DNA of 61,326 nucleotides from Oscillospiraceae bacterium (GTDB lineage: Bacteria > Bacillota > Clostridia > Oscillospirales > Ruminococcaceae): the NCBI GenBank assembly GCA_029007985.1, contig JAQXIW010000035.1:1-61326 (forward strand), given 5' to 3'. Below, piece by piece: positions 17,017 to 26,651 of this stretch. The translations under genes and the position numbers were made by a program. Below the pieces are notes generated by a model. That model made no database searches. It saw only the letters and a program-made list of their open reading frames with translations, and had not been told where the DNA came from. Position 1 is the stretch's first letter. Every line of letters begins with the position of its first letter.

Positions 17017-18075
17017 ATGAGACATGTAAAAAAAGTTGTAAAAATAGGCGACAGATACCTCGGAGGTAATAACGATATACTTGTTCAAAGTATGTTGAAT
17101 GTGAAGTCAAACGATGTCAAAGGCAATGTCGAACAGGCGATAGCGTTAGAAAAAGAGGGGTGTCAAATCGTCAGAGTCAGCATACCGTCGCTCGACGATG
17201 TAAAGCTTATCCCGGCTATCAAAGAAAAAGTATCAATACCTTTGGTTGCTGATATTCATTTTGATTACCGTATAGCAATTGCTGCGGCAGACGCCGGCAT
17301 AGACAAAATCAGAATAAATCCGGGCAATATCGGAGATGATGACAGGGTAAAAGCAGTGGTAAATGCTTGCAAATCAAAAAATATACCTATCAGAATCGGC
17401 GTAAATGCAGGCAGCCTTGAAAAACATATTTTGTCAAAATACGGCTCGCCTACTCCACAGGCTCTTTGTGAGAGCGCAATGTATCATATTAAATTGCTTG
17501 AAAAGTTTGATTTTAACGACATAGTCGTTTCGATAAAATCGTCAAATGTAAAGACAATGATAGACAGTTACCGTATGCTTGACGGTATGTGCGATTATCC
17601 TTTGCATTTGGGCGTTACCGAGGCCGGCACATACAGAATGGGTTTAATAAAATCCGGTTTGGGTATAGGCTCATTGATAATGGACGGCATAGGCGATACA
17701 ATAAGGGTCAGCCTTACGGATTCTCCGCTGAAAGAGATACCTGCCGGTTTTGATATTCTGAGAGCAGCCGGAGTTAAAGTACCGGGGCCGGAAATAATTT
17801 CCTGTCCGACCTGCGGCAGAACAAATTTGGATGTAGCCGCCATAGCCACAAAAGTCGAAGAGAAACTAAAAGGCATAAATAAAGACATTAAAGTAGCGGT
17901 TATGGGCTGTGCCGTAAACGGACCGGGAGAAGCAAAGGAAGCGGATATCGGTATTGCGTGCGGTGTCGATAACGCTGTAATGTTCAAAAAAGGCGAAAAA
18001 GTAAAAGTGTTAAAAGGCAATTTTGTCGATGAGTTTGTCGGTGAAATCTATGCCTTTTTAGAGGAGAAGAATTGA
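17017..18075 (+). CDS. ispG: 4-hydroxy-3-methylbut-2-en-1-yl diphosphate synthase
   Basis: IspG (GcpE) is the iron-sulfur enzyme that reductively opens MEcPP to HMBPP late in the MEP pathway. The N-terminal TIM barrel carries VQSMLNVKSNDV and LVADIHFDYRIA. The C-terminal domain holds the cluster cysteines in CPTCGRTNLD (about 263) and CAVNGPGEAKEADIG (about 299). At 352 residues it is the standard bacterial short form. Its stop overlaps the TTG start of polC by four bases. Confidence 0.97.
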   Translation: MRHVKKVVKIGDRYLGGNNDILVQSMLNVKSNDVKGNVEQAIALEKEGCQIVRVSIPSLDDVKLIPAIKEKVSIPLVADIHFDYRIAIAAADAGIDKIRINPGNIGDDDRVKAVVNACKSKNIPIRIGVNAGSLEKHILSKYGSPTPQALCESAMYHIKLLEKFDFNDIVVSIKSSNVKTMIDSYRMLDGMCDYPLHLGVTEAGTYRMGLIKSGLGIGSLIMDGIGDTIRVSLTDSPLKEIPAGFDILRAAGVKVPGPEIISCPTCGRTNLDVAAIATKVEEKLKGINKDIKVAVMGCAVNGPGEAKEADIGIACGVDNAVMFKKGEKVKVLKGNFVDEFVGEIYAFLEEKN

Positions 18076-21000
18076 GTAACACCGTTGTAAGTATATTTGA
18101 CGACTATAAAACCGAATTTTCACATCATTTCAATGAAGTGGAAATTCAAAGCATAGATGTATTTAAGACAAAATCACACCTTCGTGTGATTTTGTCATCT
18201 TATAATCCCATAGTTTTTGATGCGCAATCCGACTTTGCGTTATTCCTTTCACAAAAATATTCAGATTTTTCCATTGAGATAAATAACGTTTTTCGGTACG
18301 ATTCTCTAAAAAACGAAGATATCCAAACTTTGATAAAAATGTTTTCAAATACGGTAAGAAGCGTACCTTATTCATTTTTTGAAAAATCCGATATGATAAC
18401 AGAGCCGAATTTTATAACTGTAACGGTCGACAGCGGCTACGGTTTTTTAGTCGGCAGCGGTTTTGAGTCGGCATTTGCCGAATTTATTGAGAATTGCACT
18501 CAAAGAGCTGTTACGGTGCGTTTGGATAACAAGGAAACCATCACAGAATCCTCTGAAAAGCCGGTTTTCAAGCCGCAAATAAGTACAGTCCGGAAAAAGC
18601 CTGTCAATAATGATTTGCACATTGAGGGACTCGATATAAAAACAGGCTCCGCAAATCTCTTTCGCGGCAGAATGTTTGCTCCGAACGATATTTGTACCAT
18701 CGGAGAAGCTCTGGAAAAAAACGGAAAGGTATGCCTTTGGGGTAAAGTGTTCGCTGTTGAGATACAGGGAAATTTCAGAAAGATATATAAATATTCAATA
18801 ACCGATAACAAAAATTCCATAAATGTTAAACTGTTGCTTGACCCGAACGATAAAAACTTTGACAAATACGACTCTGTCAAACCGGGAATGTATTTTGTTT
18901 TGAGAGGCGATTGCAGCTATGACAAATATGAGAGAGACTATGTTATAAACCCGTACGACATTATCACATTTGATGTAAATCATAAAAAAGATAAATCCGA
19001 AAAAAAGAGAGTAGAGTTACATCTTCACACAAAGTCATCGTCGATGGACGCTTTTATCGACGCCGATGCGGCTGTAAGATACGCCTACAATTTGGGTCAA
19101 AATGCCGTAGCAATAACAGACCACGGCGTTGTACAAGGCTTTCCTCAGGCAATGCTTGAGGCAGACAAAATCAGAAAAGACAACCCGGATTTCAAGCTTA
19201 TTTACGGTATAGAGGGCTATCTTTCCGACAATATGTCTGTTATATATAACGGCACAAAAAAGGGCGAATTGCGAGCGCTTGAATTTGTCGTATTTGATAT
19301 TGAAAGCACCGGCTTAAACCCTAATTCCGAAACGGTGACGGAAATAGGTGCGGTCAAGTGGAAAAACGGACAAGTTATTTCCGAATTTCACACCTTTGCA
19401 AACCCGGGAAAGTCAATACCGCCTGAAATAGTAGAACTCACCGGCATCACCGACGACATGGTAAAGGACGCTCCCTCACAGAAAGAAGCTTTGCAGTCTT
19501 TTAAGGATTTTTTCAAAGACGATATACTTGTTGCCCACAATGCGTCAAATTTTGATATAAACTTTCTCAAAGTACAGGCGAAAAAGCTGGGTATGGATTT
19601 TCAGTGTTCTTATTTAGACACTCTGCCTTTGGCAAAAAATCTATTGACGGATGTGAAAAACCACAAGCTCGACACGCTGAAAGACCACTATAAGTTGGGC
19701 GAGTTTAATCACCACAGGGCAACAGACGACGCAATAATGCTGGCAAAGATTTTTTACTGTCTTATTGGTGACCTTGAAAAGATAGGTGTTTCAAATATCG
19801 AGAATATAAATTCAAAACTCGCCAGCAGTAAGAAATTACCGTTCAAAACAAATCATATTATTTTGCTCGTTAAAAATCAGACAGGCTTAAAAAATCTGTA
19901 TGAGCTTATTTCTTCCAGCCACTTGAGCCACTTTATGAAAACTCCGCGCATGCCGAGGTCTGAAATAATAGAGCATCGAGAGGGCTTGTTGATCGGTTCT
20001 GCCTGTGAAGCAGGTGAGCTTTACAGGGCAATTGCTGACGGAAAAGACTATGACGAGCTCAAAAGAATAGCCGATTTTTACGACTATTTGGAGATTCAGC
20101 CTCTCGGCAACAATGAGTTTATGGTCAGAGAGGGTATGGTTGAATCAAAAACCGTGCTTGAAGACTATAATAAGCTTATATGCCGACTTGGTGAAGAACT
20201 GAACAAGCCTGTTGTTGCAACCGGTGATGTTCATTTTCTTTTGCCGGAAGACGATATTTACAGAAAAATACTTATGTCGGGCATGGGCTTTAAGGACGCC
20301 GACATGCAGGCGCCGCTGTATTTCAGGACAACCGATGAAATGCTGGAAGAATTCAGCTATCTGGGTAAGGAAAAAGCGTTTGAGGTGGTAGTTACAAATA
20401 CTCAGCTTATTGCCGACATGATTGAAAATAATATTCGAGCGATTCCAAAAGGCACATTCCCACCGAGCATAGACGGGGCGGAAGAAGAACTCAAACAGGC
20501 GACTTACGAAAAGCTGCACAACCTTTACGGAGAAAATCCGCCGGCTTTGATAGTCGAGAGGGTCGAAAAAGAACTGACATCGGTTATAAAGCACGGTTAT
20601 GCGGTTTTGTATGTTATTGCAAAAAAACTTGTGCACAATTCGGAAGAAAACGGCTATCTCGTCGGCTCAAGAGGTTCTGTCGGCTCGTCCGCATTGGCTT
20701 TCTTTTCGGGCATTTCCGAGGTAAACCCTCTGCCGCCTCACTATTTGTGTCCTAAGTGCAAACACTCTGAATTTGACGTGCCGGAGGATGTTTTGACCGG
20801 CTTTGACTTGGAAGACAAAATTTGCCCGATATGCGGGGAAAAGATGGTAGGCGACGGCAACGATATTCCGTTTGAGACATTCTTGGGCTTCAACGGAGAC
20901 AAAGAGCCGGATATAGACCTTAATTTTTCCGGTGAATACCAATCAAAAGCACACAAATTCACCGAGGATTTGTTCGGGTCGGAATTTGTATTCAAAGCCG

Positions 21001-22361
21001 GCACCGTGTCTGCTTTGAAGGATAAAACCGCATACGGATATGTAAAAAAATATCTCGAAGAACGAAACATAACCGTAAATAAAGCCGAAGAAAACCGATT
21101 AACAATAGGCTGTACCGGTGTAAAGAAAACTACAGGTCAGCACCCGGGCGGCATGGTTGTCGTGCCTTCTGATTACGAAGTTTATGATTTCTGCCCGGTT
21201 CAAAACCCGGCCGACGACAAGGATAAGGGTGTCGTAACAACCCATTTTGAATTCAAATATCTGCACGATACCTTGCTTAAACTTGATATTCTCGGTCACG
21301 ATGTGCCTACAATGTATAAGCATCTTGAAAATCTTACCGGTATCAAAATGGCGGATGTGCCTATGAACGATAAAAAAGTTTATCAAATGCTGACAAGCAC
21401 AGAGCCTATCGGGGTAACGCCGGACGAAATACAGAGCAATACATCCACATTCGGTATCCCTGAATTGGGCACGGATTTTGTAAGAAATATGCTGATGGAG
21501 GCAAAACCACAGACATTTGCGGATTTGATACAAATATCCGGCCTGTCACACGGTACGGACGTCTGGAACGGCAACGCTCAGGATTTAATAAAAAACGGCA
21601 CTTGTACAATCAAAGATGTTATCGGTACAAGAGACAGTATAATGCTTGAGCTGATAAGAAAAGGCGTCGATAAAGCCCGGGCTTTTAAGATAATGGAGAT
21701 TACCCGTAAAGGCAAAGCGGCAAAAGAGTTCACACCGGAAACAGAGCAGATGCTAAGAGATAACAATGTGGAAGATTGGTACATTGAAAGCTGTAAAAAA
21801 ATAAAATATATGTTCCCGAAAGCTCACGCCGTGGCATACTTGATTGCAGCGATAAGGCTTATGTGGTTCAAACTGTACTATCCTCTTGAATTTTATGCAA
21901 CATACTTTACCGTCCGAGGCGACGCCGTCGACTATGAGGCGGCAATAGGCGGAAAGAATGTCGCGACCAAAAAATTGAGAGAAACATCACAGAGACTTAA
22001 AGAAGAAAAAAACGCAAAAGACGAAGAACTGCGTGTTTCATTACAGTCCGTTTGTGAAATGCTTGCCAGAGGGTATGAATTTTTGCCTATAAAACTCGGA
22101 AAGAGTAAAGCAAAGGACTATATCATAGAGGACGGCAAGATAAGACTTCCGTATATGTCTCTCAAGGGCGTCGGAGAAGCTGCGGCAATTCAAATTGAAA
22201 AGGCGTGCGAGCAAACTGCGGACTTTTTATCCGTAGAGGATTTCCAAAAGGCGTCGGGCGTTTCCACAGCCGTAATAGATACATTGTATGATGTCGGGGC
22301 ATTGGGTAATATGCCGAAGACAAACCAGGTTTCATTCTTTAATCTTATGGGTGAATTGTAA
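18072..22361 (+). CDS. polC: DNA polymerase III alpha subunit, PolC type
   Basis: PolC is the main replicative polymerase of low-GC Gram-positives, with its own proofreading activity. Domains in order: an N-terminal domain, an OB fold around 220-300, a PHP domain starting with VELHLHTKSSSMDA near 315, and the 3'-5' exonuclease with FDIESTGLNPNSE near 410. The polymerase follows, with a CPKC...CPIC zinc finger near 893-925 and the catalytic PDIDLNFS near 945. The length is 1429 residues. The start is a TTG overlapping the ispG stop (TTGA), so translation is probably coupled. A perfect 13-bp hairpin lies in the coding sequence at 18167-18196. Bacteria with PolC also need DnaE, which is encoded at 27534. 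Confidence 0.98.
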   Translation: MSNTVVSIFDDYKTEFSHHFNEVEIQSIDVFKTKSHLRVILSSYNPIVFDAQSDFALFLSQKYSDFSIEINNVFRYDSLKNEDIQTLIKMFSNTVRSVPYSFFEKSDMITEPNFITVTVDSGYGFLVGSGFESAFAEFIENCTQRAVTVRLDNKETITESSEKPVFKPQISTVRKKPVNNDLHIEGLDIKTGSANLFRGRMFAPNDICTIGEALEKNGKVCLWGKVFAVEIQGNFRKIYKYSITDNKNSINVKLLLDPNDKNFDKYDSVKPGMYFVLRGDCSYDKYERDYVINPYDIITFDVNHKKDKSEKKRVELHLHTKSSSMDAFIDADAAVRYAYNLGQNAVAITDHGVVQGFPQAMLEADKIRKDNPDFKLIYGIEGYLSDNMSVIYNGTKKGELRALEFVVFDIESTGLNPNSETVTEIGAVKWKNGQVISEFHTFANPGKSIPPEIVELTGITDDMVKDAPSQKEALQSFKDFFKDDILVAHNASNFDINFLKVQAKKLGMDFQCSYLDTLPLAKNLLTDVKNHKLDTLKDHYKLGEFNHHRATDDAIMLAKIFYCLIGDLEKIGVSNIENINSKLASSKKLPFKTNHIILLVKNQTGLKNLYELISSSHLSHFMKTPRMPRSEIIEHREGLLIGSACEAGELYRAIADGKDYDELKRIADFYDYLEIQPLGNNEFMVREGMVESKTVLEDYNKLICRLGEELNKPVVATGDVHFLLPEDDIYRKILMSGMGFKDADMQAPLYFRTTDEMLEEFSYLGKEKAFEVVVTNTQLIADMIENNIRAIPKGTFPPSIDGAEEELKQATYEKLHNLYGENPPALIVERVEKELTSVIKHGYAVLYVIAKKLVHNSEENGYLVGSRGSVGSSALAFFSGISEVNPLPPHYLCPKCKHSEFDVPEDVLTGFDLEDKICPICGEKMVGDGNDIPFETFLGFNGDKEPDIDLNFSGEYQSKAHKFTEDLFGSEFVFKAGTVSALKDKTAYGYVKKYLEERNITVNKAEENRLTIGCTGVKKTTGQHPGGMVVVPSDYEVYDFCPVQNPADDKDKGVVTTHFEFKYLHDTLLKLDILGHDVPTMYKHLENLTGIKMADVPMNDKKVYQMLTSTEPIGVTPDEIQSNTSTFGIPELGTDFVRNMLMEAKPQTFADLIQISGLSHGTDVWNGNAQDLIKNGTCTIKDVIGTRDSIMLELIRKGVDKARAFKIMEITRKGKAAKEFTPETEQMLRDNNVEDWYIESCKKIKYMFPKAHAVAYLIAAIRLMWFKLYYPLEFYATYFTVRGDAVDYEAAIGGKNVATKKLRETSQRLKEEKNAKDEELRVSLQSVCEMLARGYEFLPIKLGKSKAKDYIIEDGKIRLPYMSLKGVGEAAAIQIEKACEQTADFLSVEDFQKASGVSTAVIDTLYDVGALGNMPKTNQVSFFNLMGEL
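18167..18196 (+). other. Perfect 13-bp hairpin inside the 5' end of polC
   Basis: GACAAAATCACAC (18167-18179) is followed by a four-base loop CTTC and its exact reverse complement (18184-18196). It covers polC codons of roughly 32 to 42. The downstream side ends TTTTGTCATCTT, so it is only partly terminator-like. Confidence 0.9.
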
Positions 22362-22363
22362 TA

Positions 22364-22392
22364 TTGCAAAAACGGCAAATATCTTTTATAAT
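22364..22392 (+). promoter_or_regulatory. Promoter of nrdR
   Basis: TTGCAA (22364-22369), a 17-base spacer and a perfect TATAAT (22387-22392) begin right after the polC stop and about 30 bases before the nrdR start. Confidence 0.75.
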
Positions 22393-22421
22393 TACAGTAT
22401 ATTATAAATGAGGTGACTACA

Positions 22422-22886
22422 ATGAAATGTCCTTTTTGCGGCTCCCTTGACAGCAGAGTAGTGGATTCAAGACCTACCGATGACAACGACAGAATAAGAA
22501 GACGCAGAGAATGTACAAACTGCGGCAAAAGATTTACGACTTTTGAAATCGTAGAGACAACGCCGATTATGGTACTCAAAAAAGACGGCTCAATTCAGGC
22601 CTTTAACAGAGACAAAATACTCAACGGTATGATTAAGTCCTGTGAAAAAAGACCTGTCTCCACACGGGATTTGGAAAAAGCCTGTGACAATATCGAATAT
22701 AAAATAGTGAACGGTCTGAAAACGGAAGTCACAAGTACCGAGATAGGCGAAATGGTTATGGACGAATTAAAAGCTCTCGATGAAGTCGCTTATGTAAGAT
22801 TTGCCTCGGTTTACAGACAGTTCAGCGATGTAAATACTTTTTTTGAGATGCTGAGCGAACTAATGAAAAAAAATAATTCCAAATAA
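22422..22886 (+). CDS. nrdR: Transcriptional repressor NrdR
   Basis: NrdR represses ribonucleotide reductase genes in response to ATP/dATP. The N-terminal zinc ribbon has CPFCG (3-7) and CTNCGKRF (about 31-38). The ATP-cone domain follows, with [16 protein letters not shown]. The ATG at 22422 has AGGTGA upstream, giving 154 residues. The gene has its own promoter and a likely terminator, so it stands alone between the polC and hprK units. Confidence 0.97.
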   Translation: MKCPFCGSLDSRVVDSRPTDDNDRIRRRRECTNCGKRFTTFEIVETTPIMVLKKDGSIQAFNRDKILNGMIKSCEKRPVSTRDLEKACDNIEYKIVNGLKTEVTSTEIGEMVMDELKALDEVAYVRFASVYRQFSDVNTFFEMLSELMKKNNSK

Positions 22887-22913
22887 GAGGGTGCGGAAGC
22901 GCTCTTTTGTTTA
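22885..22913 (+). terminator. Likely terminator of nrdR
   Basis: A stem of about 10 bp (22885-22894 with 22899-22908, including a few G-T pairs) is closed by a GGAA loop and continues into TTTTGTTT. It begins inside the nrdR stop codon. Confidence 0.55.
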
Positions 22914-22921
22914 TATTAAAG

Positions 22922-22950
22922 TTGAAAAACGGATACAATTATTATATAAT
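22922..22950 (+). promoter_or_regulatory. Promoter of the hprK-to-pfkA cluster
   Basis: TTGAAA (22922-22927), a 17-base spacer and a perfect TATAAT (22945-22950), just after the nrdR terminator and about 45 bases before hprK. Confidence 0.75.
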
Positions 22951-22996
22951 TTAATAAATATATTCGCTCTGAAACTTTATACAAAAGGAGGGTTTT

Positions 22997-23914
22997 ATGG
23001 CTTATTCGGTAACTTTGGAAAAATTTATCAGCCGGTTAAAACTCGAAATACTTCATGTCCCGGGTGAAATAGACAAAATCCAGATAACAAGTACGGAAGT
23101 CAACCGTCCGGGTTTGCTTATTTCCGGCTTTTCGGAAAATTTTGACCCGACAAGAATACAGATACTCGGCAAAATGGAGTTTTCTTATCTTGACAGCCTT
23201 AATGACGATGTCAAGATGCAGAGAATCAATGACCTTTTCCGCAGAAATGTCCCGGCGGTCATTATCACCAGAAATATGTTTATATCGGCAGATATTGTTC
23301 AGGCGGCGAGAATTCATTCGATTCCGCTCTTGAGAACGACAGAGGAAACATCTACTTTTATGGCGGAAGCGATTGTGTTTTTGAACAACGAGCTTGCTCC
23401 GCGTATTCAGAGACACGGCGTTTTGGTTGAGGTTTACGGCGAAGGAATACTCCTAACGGGCGATTCCGGCATCGGCAAGAGTGAGACGGCAATCGAACTT
23501 ATCAAGAGAGGTCACCGTCTTATTGCAGACGACGCCGTTGAAATCAGGAGAGTATCAAACAAAATGCTTGTGGGGCAGTCACCGGAGACTATACAAAACT
23601 TTGTCGAACTCAGAGGTGTCGGCATTATAAACATCGCCAGGACATACGGCGCGTCAGCCGTAAAGCAATCTCAGATGATAGATATGATAATAGAGCTTGA
23701 ACAGTGGGATTCCGACAAGTACTATTCCACTCTCGGCCTTGAAAACAACTATGTAGAGATACTCGGCATAAATGTTGCAAAAACGGTTATTCCGGTTCGT
23801 CCGGGCCGCAACCTTTCAATTATCATTGAAACGGCGGCGGTAGAAAACAGAAATAAGAAAATGGGCTATTACGCGGCAAAAGAATTCCTTGAACTGAACG
23901 GAATTTCTGAATAA
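22997..23914 (+). CDS. hprK: HPr kinase/phosphorylase
   Basis: HprK phosphorylates HPr on Ser-46 when sugar metabolites are high and removes the phosphate when they are low, driving CcpA-type carbon catabolite control. Walker A GDSGIGKS is at 155-162, followed by ETAIELIKRGHRLIADDAV, and the family signature RGVGIINIARTYGASAV is near 214. The length of 305 residues is normal. An AAGGAGGG ribosome binding site precedes the ATG. It leads a gene string that also holds glucokinase and phosphofructokinase, so carbon regulation and glycolysis share one transcript. Confidence 0.97.
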   Translation: MAYSVTLEKFISRLKLEILHVPGEIDKIQITSTEVNRPGLLISGFSENFDPTRIQILGKMEFSYLDSLNDDVKMQRINDLFRRNVPAVIITRNMFISADIVQAARIHSIPLLRTTEETSTFMAEAIVFLNNELAPRIQRHGVLVEVYGEGILLTGDSGIGKSETAIELIKRGHRLIADDAVEIRRVSNKMLVGQSPETIQNFVELRGVGIINIARTYGASAVKQSQMIDMIIELEQWDSDKYYSTLGLENNYVEILGINVAKTVIPVRPGRNLSIIIETAAVENRNKKMGYYAAKEFLELNGISE

Positions 23915-23925
23915 AGGAGAGAAAT

Positions 23926-24894
23926 ATGAGCAAATTATACATCGGCGTCGATTTAGGCGGCACTAATATTCGGGCAGGTATCGTCAACGAAGAGGGCACA
24001 ATACTGTGCAAAAAAAGCATAAAAACAAATTTACCGAAACCTGAGGCTGTACTTGAAAAAGATATTTTTGAATTGTGCGACAGTCTTTGCTTCGAAAACG
24101 GATATGACCTTCATTCCGATATTGAGGCGGTCGGCATAGGCACACCGGGCTCAGTTGACGGAATTAGGGGCATTGTATGGAGCAATGTTAATTTCGGATA
24201 CAAGAATTGGAAGATTGTCGAAAATCTAAAAGGTCTTTTCGGCGATGATATTAAGCTCTATGTCGAAAATGATGCAAATGCGGCTGTAATTGCCGAAGTA
24301 GCTGCAGGCTCTGCAAAAGGTTGCAATGACGCGCTTATGATTACTCTCGGCACAGGCGTCGGCGGTGGCGCATATCTCGGCGGTAAAATATACGCCGGTT
24401 ACAACTACGCCGGTCTCGAAGTCGGGCACATGGTTATCAGAGTAAACGGTAAGCCTTGCAACTGCGGCAGAAAGGGATGTTTCGAACGATATGCCGCGGC
24501 TACCGCACTTATTGAGCTGACAAAAGAGGCAATGGAAAACAATCCGGATTCGGCATTGTGGAAAATTTGCCCGGATATTTCGAGGGTCAACGCAAAAACT
24601 GCCTTTGACGGTTGGAGAGAAAGCGACCCTGTTGCCACGGAAGTTGTAAATACTTACATTAAAGATTTGGCACGGGGCATTATAAACCTTGTCAATATTT
24701 TCCAGCCGGAAATTCTCACCATAGGCGGCGGCGTTTCCAATGAAAAAGATACGCTTATCGCTTTGCTTAAGCCTTACATTGACGAGGAAGACTATGCGAG
24801 AAACGCCCGGGAAAGAACAAAAATCGTTATTGCAAAATTCAGAAATGACGCCGGTATCATCGGCGCGGCAATGCTGGGTGTAAACAATGCTTAA
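23926..24894 (+). CDS. glcK: ROK-family glucokinase
   Basis: This cytoplasmic kinase phosphorylates glucose with ATP. The ATP-binding start IGVDLGGTNIRAGIV, the GTGVGGG loop near 146-152, and the ROK zinc/substrate motif CNCGRKGCFE (about 184-193) are present. At 322 residues the length is standard. It begins 11 bases after hprK and overlaps murB by eight bases. The ROK family also includes regulators, but no helix-turn-helix is present, so a kinase is most likely. Preference for glucose is inferred from family and context. Confidence 0.9.
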   Translation: MSKLYIGVDLGGTNIRAGIVNEEGTILCKKSIKTNLPKPEAVLEKDIFELCDSLCFENGYDLHSDIEAVGIGTPGSVDGIRGIVWSNVNFGYKNWKIVENLKGLFGDDIKLYVENDANAAVIAEVAAGSAKGCNDALMITLGTGVGGGAYLGGKIYAGYNYAGLEVGHMVIRVNGKPCNCGRKGCFERYAAATALIELTKEAMENNPDSALWKICPDISRVNAKTAFDGWRESDPVATEVVNTYIKDLARGIINLVNIFQPEILTIGGGVSNEKDTLIALLKPYIDEEDYARNARERTKIVIAKFRNDAGIIGAAMLGVNNA

Positions 24895-25774
24895 AGATTT
24901 TCTCTGCAAATACTCTTTTTCGTTCGTTGAGAATGAAAGCCTTAAAAAACATACAACTATGAAAGTCGGCGGCAACGCTGACTTTATAGTATATCCTAAA
25001 AACGCCGAAGAAGTATCTATGCTCATCTCTTTTTTGAATAAAGAAAACATAAGATACTATATTCTCGGCAACGGCTCCAATGTAATGTTTTCTGACGAGG
25101 GTTTCAAAGGTGTAATCATAAAATCCGAAAAATTGAACGATATAAAGAAAGACGGCAATAAAATTTATTTCGGCGCAGGCGTTTCAATGACAAAAGCCGC
25201 AAAAACAGCTGTAGAAAACTCGCTTTCGGGCATAGAATACTGCTACGGAATACCCGGAAATATCGGAGGCGGTCTGTATATGAACGCCGGCGCGTACGGC
25301 GGTGAAATAAGTTCAAGTCTTGTCAGCGTAGACTGCGTAGACGAAAACGGTGAAATAAAAACAATTTCGGCAAAAGACTGTGATTACGGATACAGACATT
25401 CGGTTTTTATGAGCCGCAGGCTGTTTATTTTAGGCGGTTTATTCCAATTTGAATACGGAAATAAAGCGGAACTGAAACGGTTTTGCGAAGAGATAATGCA
25501 AAAAAGAATATCCAAACAGCCTTTGGATATGCCGAGTGCAGGTTCATCTTTCAAAAGACCTTCCGGATATTTTGCAGCGGCGCTGATTGATGAATGCGGA
25601 CTTAAAGGCAAAACAATAGGCGGCGCACAGGTCAGCGAAAAGCATGCAGGTTTTATAGTGAATAAAGGTGATGCTACCTGTAAAGACATAACGGCTCTTG
25701 CCGATTATGTTGAAAATGAAGTATATAAGAAAACAGGCATTAAGATAGAAAAAGAAATGATAATTGTTGAATAG
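24887..25774 (+). CDS. murB: UDP-N-acetylenolpyruvoylglucosamine reductase
   Basis: MurB makes UDP-MurNAc, the second committed step of peptidoglycan synthesis, using FAD and NADPH. The FAD-binding half shows HTTMKVGGNADF, LGNGSNVMFSDEGF and YGIPGNIGGGLYMNAGAYGGE. The catalytic serine is in PSAGSSFKRP near 226. The 295-residue length fits type II MurB of Firmicutes. It overlaps glcK by eight bases and precedes rapZ by seven. Confidence 0.96.
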   Translation: MLKDFLCKYSFSFVENESLKKHTTMKVGGNADFIVYPKNAEEVSMLISFLNKENIRYYILGNGSNVMFSDEGFKGVIIKSEKLNDIKKDGNKIYFGAGVSMTKAAKTAVENSLSGIEYCYGIPGNIGGGLYMNAGAYGGEISSSLVSVDCVDENGEIKTISAKDCDYGYRHSVFMSRRLFILGGLFQFEYGNKAELKRFCEEIMQKRISKQPLDMPSAGSSFKRPSGYFAAALIDECGLKGKTIGGAQVSEKHAGFIVNKGDATCKDITALADYVENEVYKKTGIKIEKEMIIVE

Positions 25775-25781
25775 GTGACTT

Positions 25782-26651
25782 ATGGATTACAGTTTTGTAA
25801 TAATTACGGGAATGTCCGGCGCGGGCAAGAGCCTTGCCGTCAAATCACTTGAAGATATCGGCTTTTTTTGCATTGACAATATGCCTACGCCTTTGATAGT
25901 AAAGCTGCTTGAACTGAAAGACGACTTTTTCTCTCATAACAAAAGAGTGGCTTGCGTTGTCGATATTCGCAACGGCGAGGGGTTTGACTCTCTCGCTGAT
26001 ATAATAAAAAATATTAAAGAGACCATCAACACAAAAATCATATTTCTTGACGCCCGGGATAAAGTTCTTCTCGACAGATACAAAGAAACGCGCAGAATAC
26101 ACCCTATTATGCTGCACGAAGATATTTCTCTGGAAAACGCCATAAAAAAAGAACGAGAAGTTCTGCAGGATTTTTTAATCAATTCCGATGTTGTAATTGA
26201 CACTTCTCTGCTGTCGACCTCACAGCTCAAAGAGAGAATATTGGGCTCTGTAATCAGCGATAAAAAAGAGACCATGAGCATAGATGTGGTTTCTTTCGGT
26301 TTTAAGTATGGAATCCCTGCAGACATTGATATTCTTTTTGATGTCAGATGCTTAAAAAACCCGTTTTATATCCCGGAATTAAAGCAGTTGACCGGAAACG
26401 ACGACGCCGTCAGAAATTTTGTCTTCTCACAGGAGGAGGCTCAAAGGCTGTTTGGTTATCAGTCGGATTTGATTGATTTTTCCTTGCCGCTATACATTAA
26501 AGAGGGTAAAAGCCATTTGACGATAGGTTACGGCTGCACAGGCGGAAAGCACAGAAGCGTGTCGTTTGCCAATGAAATGTACAATCATATTAAAGACAAC
26601 AAATACTATGTTAAAGTGCATCACAGGGATTTGCAAAGGGGTAAAAGCTGA
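25782..26651 (+). CDS. rapZ: RapZ/YvcJ-family nucleotide-binding protein
   Basis: This P-loop protein family (RapZ in enterics, YvcJ in Bacillus) binds nucleotides and regulatory RNA or metabolites linked to cell-wall amino sugars. Walker A GMSGAGKS is at 10-17, followed by EDIGFFCIDNMP. The C-terminal domain has the conserved GCTGGKHRSV near 243-252. The length of 289 residues is normal. Its stop overlaps the whiA start by one base (TGATG). In many Firmicutes yvcK/glmR lies between these two genes; here it is absent. The role in this organism is not shown by the sequence. Confidence 0.94.
   Translation: MDYSFVIITGMSGAGKSLAVKSLEDIGFFCIDNMPTPLIVKLLELKDDFFSHNKRVACVVDIRNGEGFDSLADIIKNIKETINTKIIFLDARDKVLLDRYKETRRIHPIMLHEDISLENAIKKEREVLQDFLINSDVVIDTSLLSTSQLKERILGSVISDKKETMSIDVVSFGFKYGIPADIDILFDVRCLKNPFYIPELKQLTGNDDAVRNFVFSQEEAQRLFGYQSDLIDFSLPLYIKEGKSHLTIGYGCTGGKHRSVSFANEMYNHIKDNKYYVKVHHRDLQRGKS

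Noticed and set aside
24226-25050. A 274-codon minus-strand frame opposite glcK and murB
   Set aside because: It crosses the border of two clear genes on the other strand and shows no domain or start signals.
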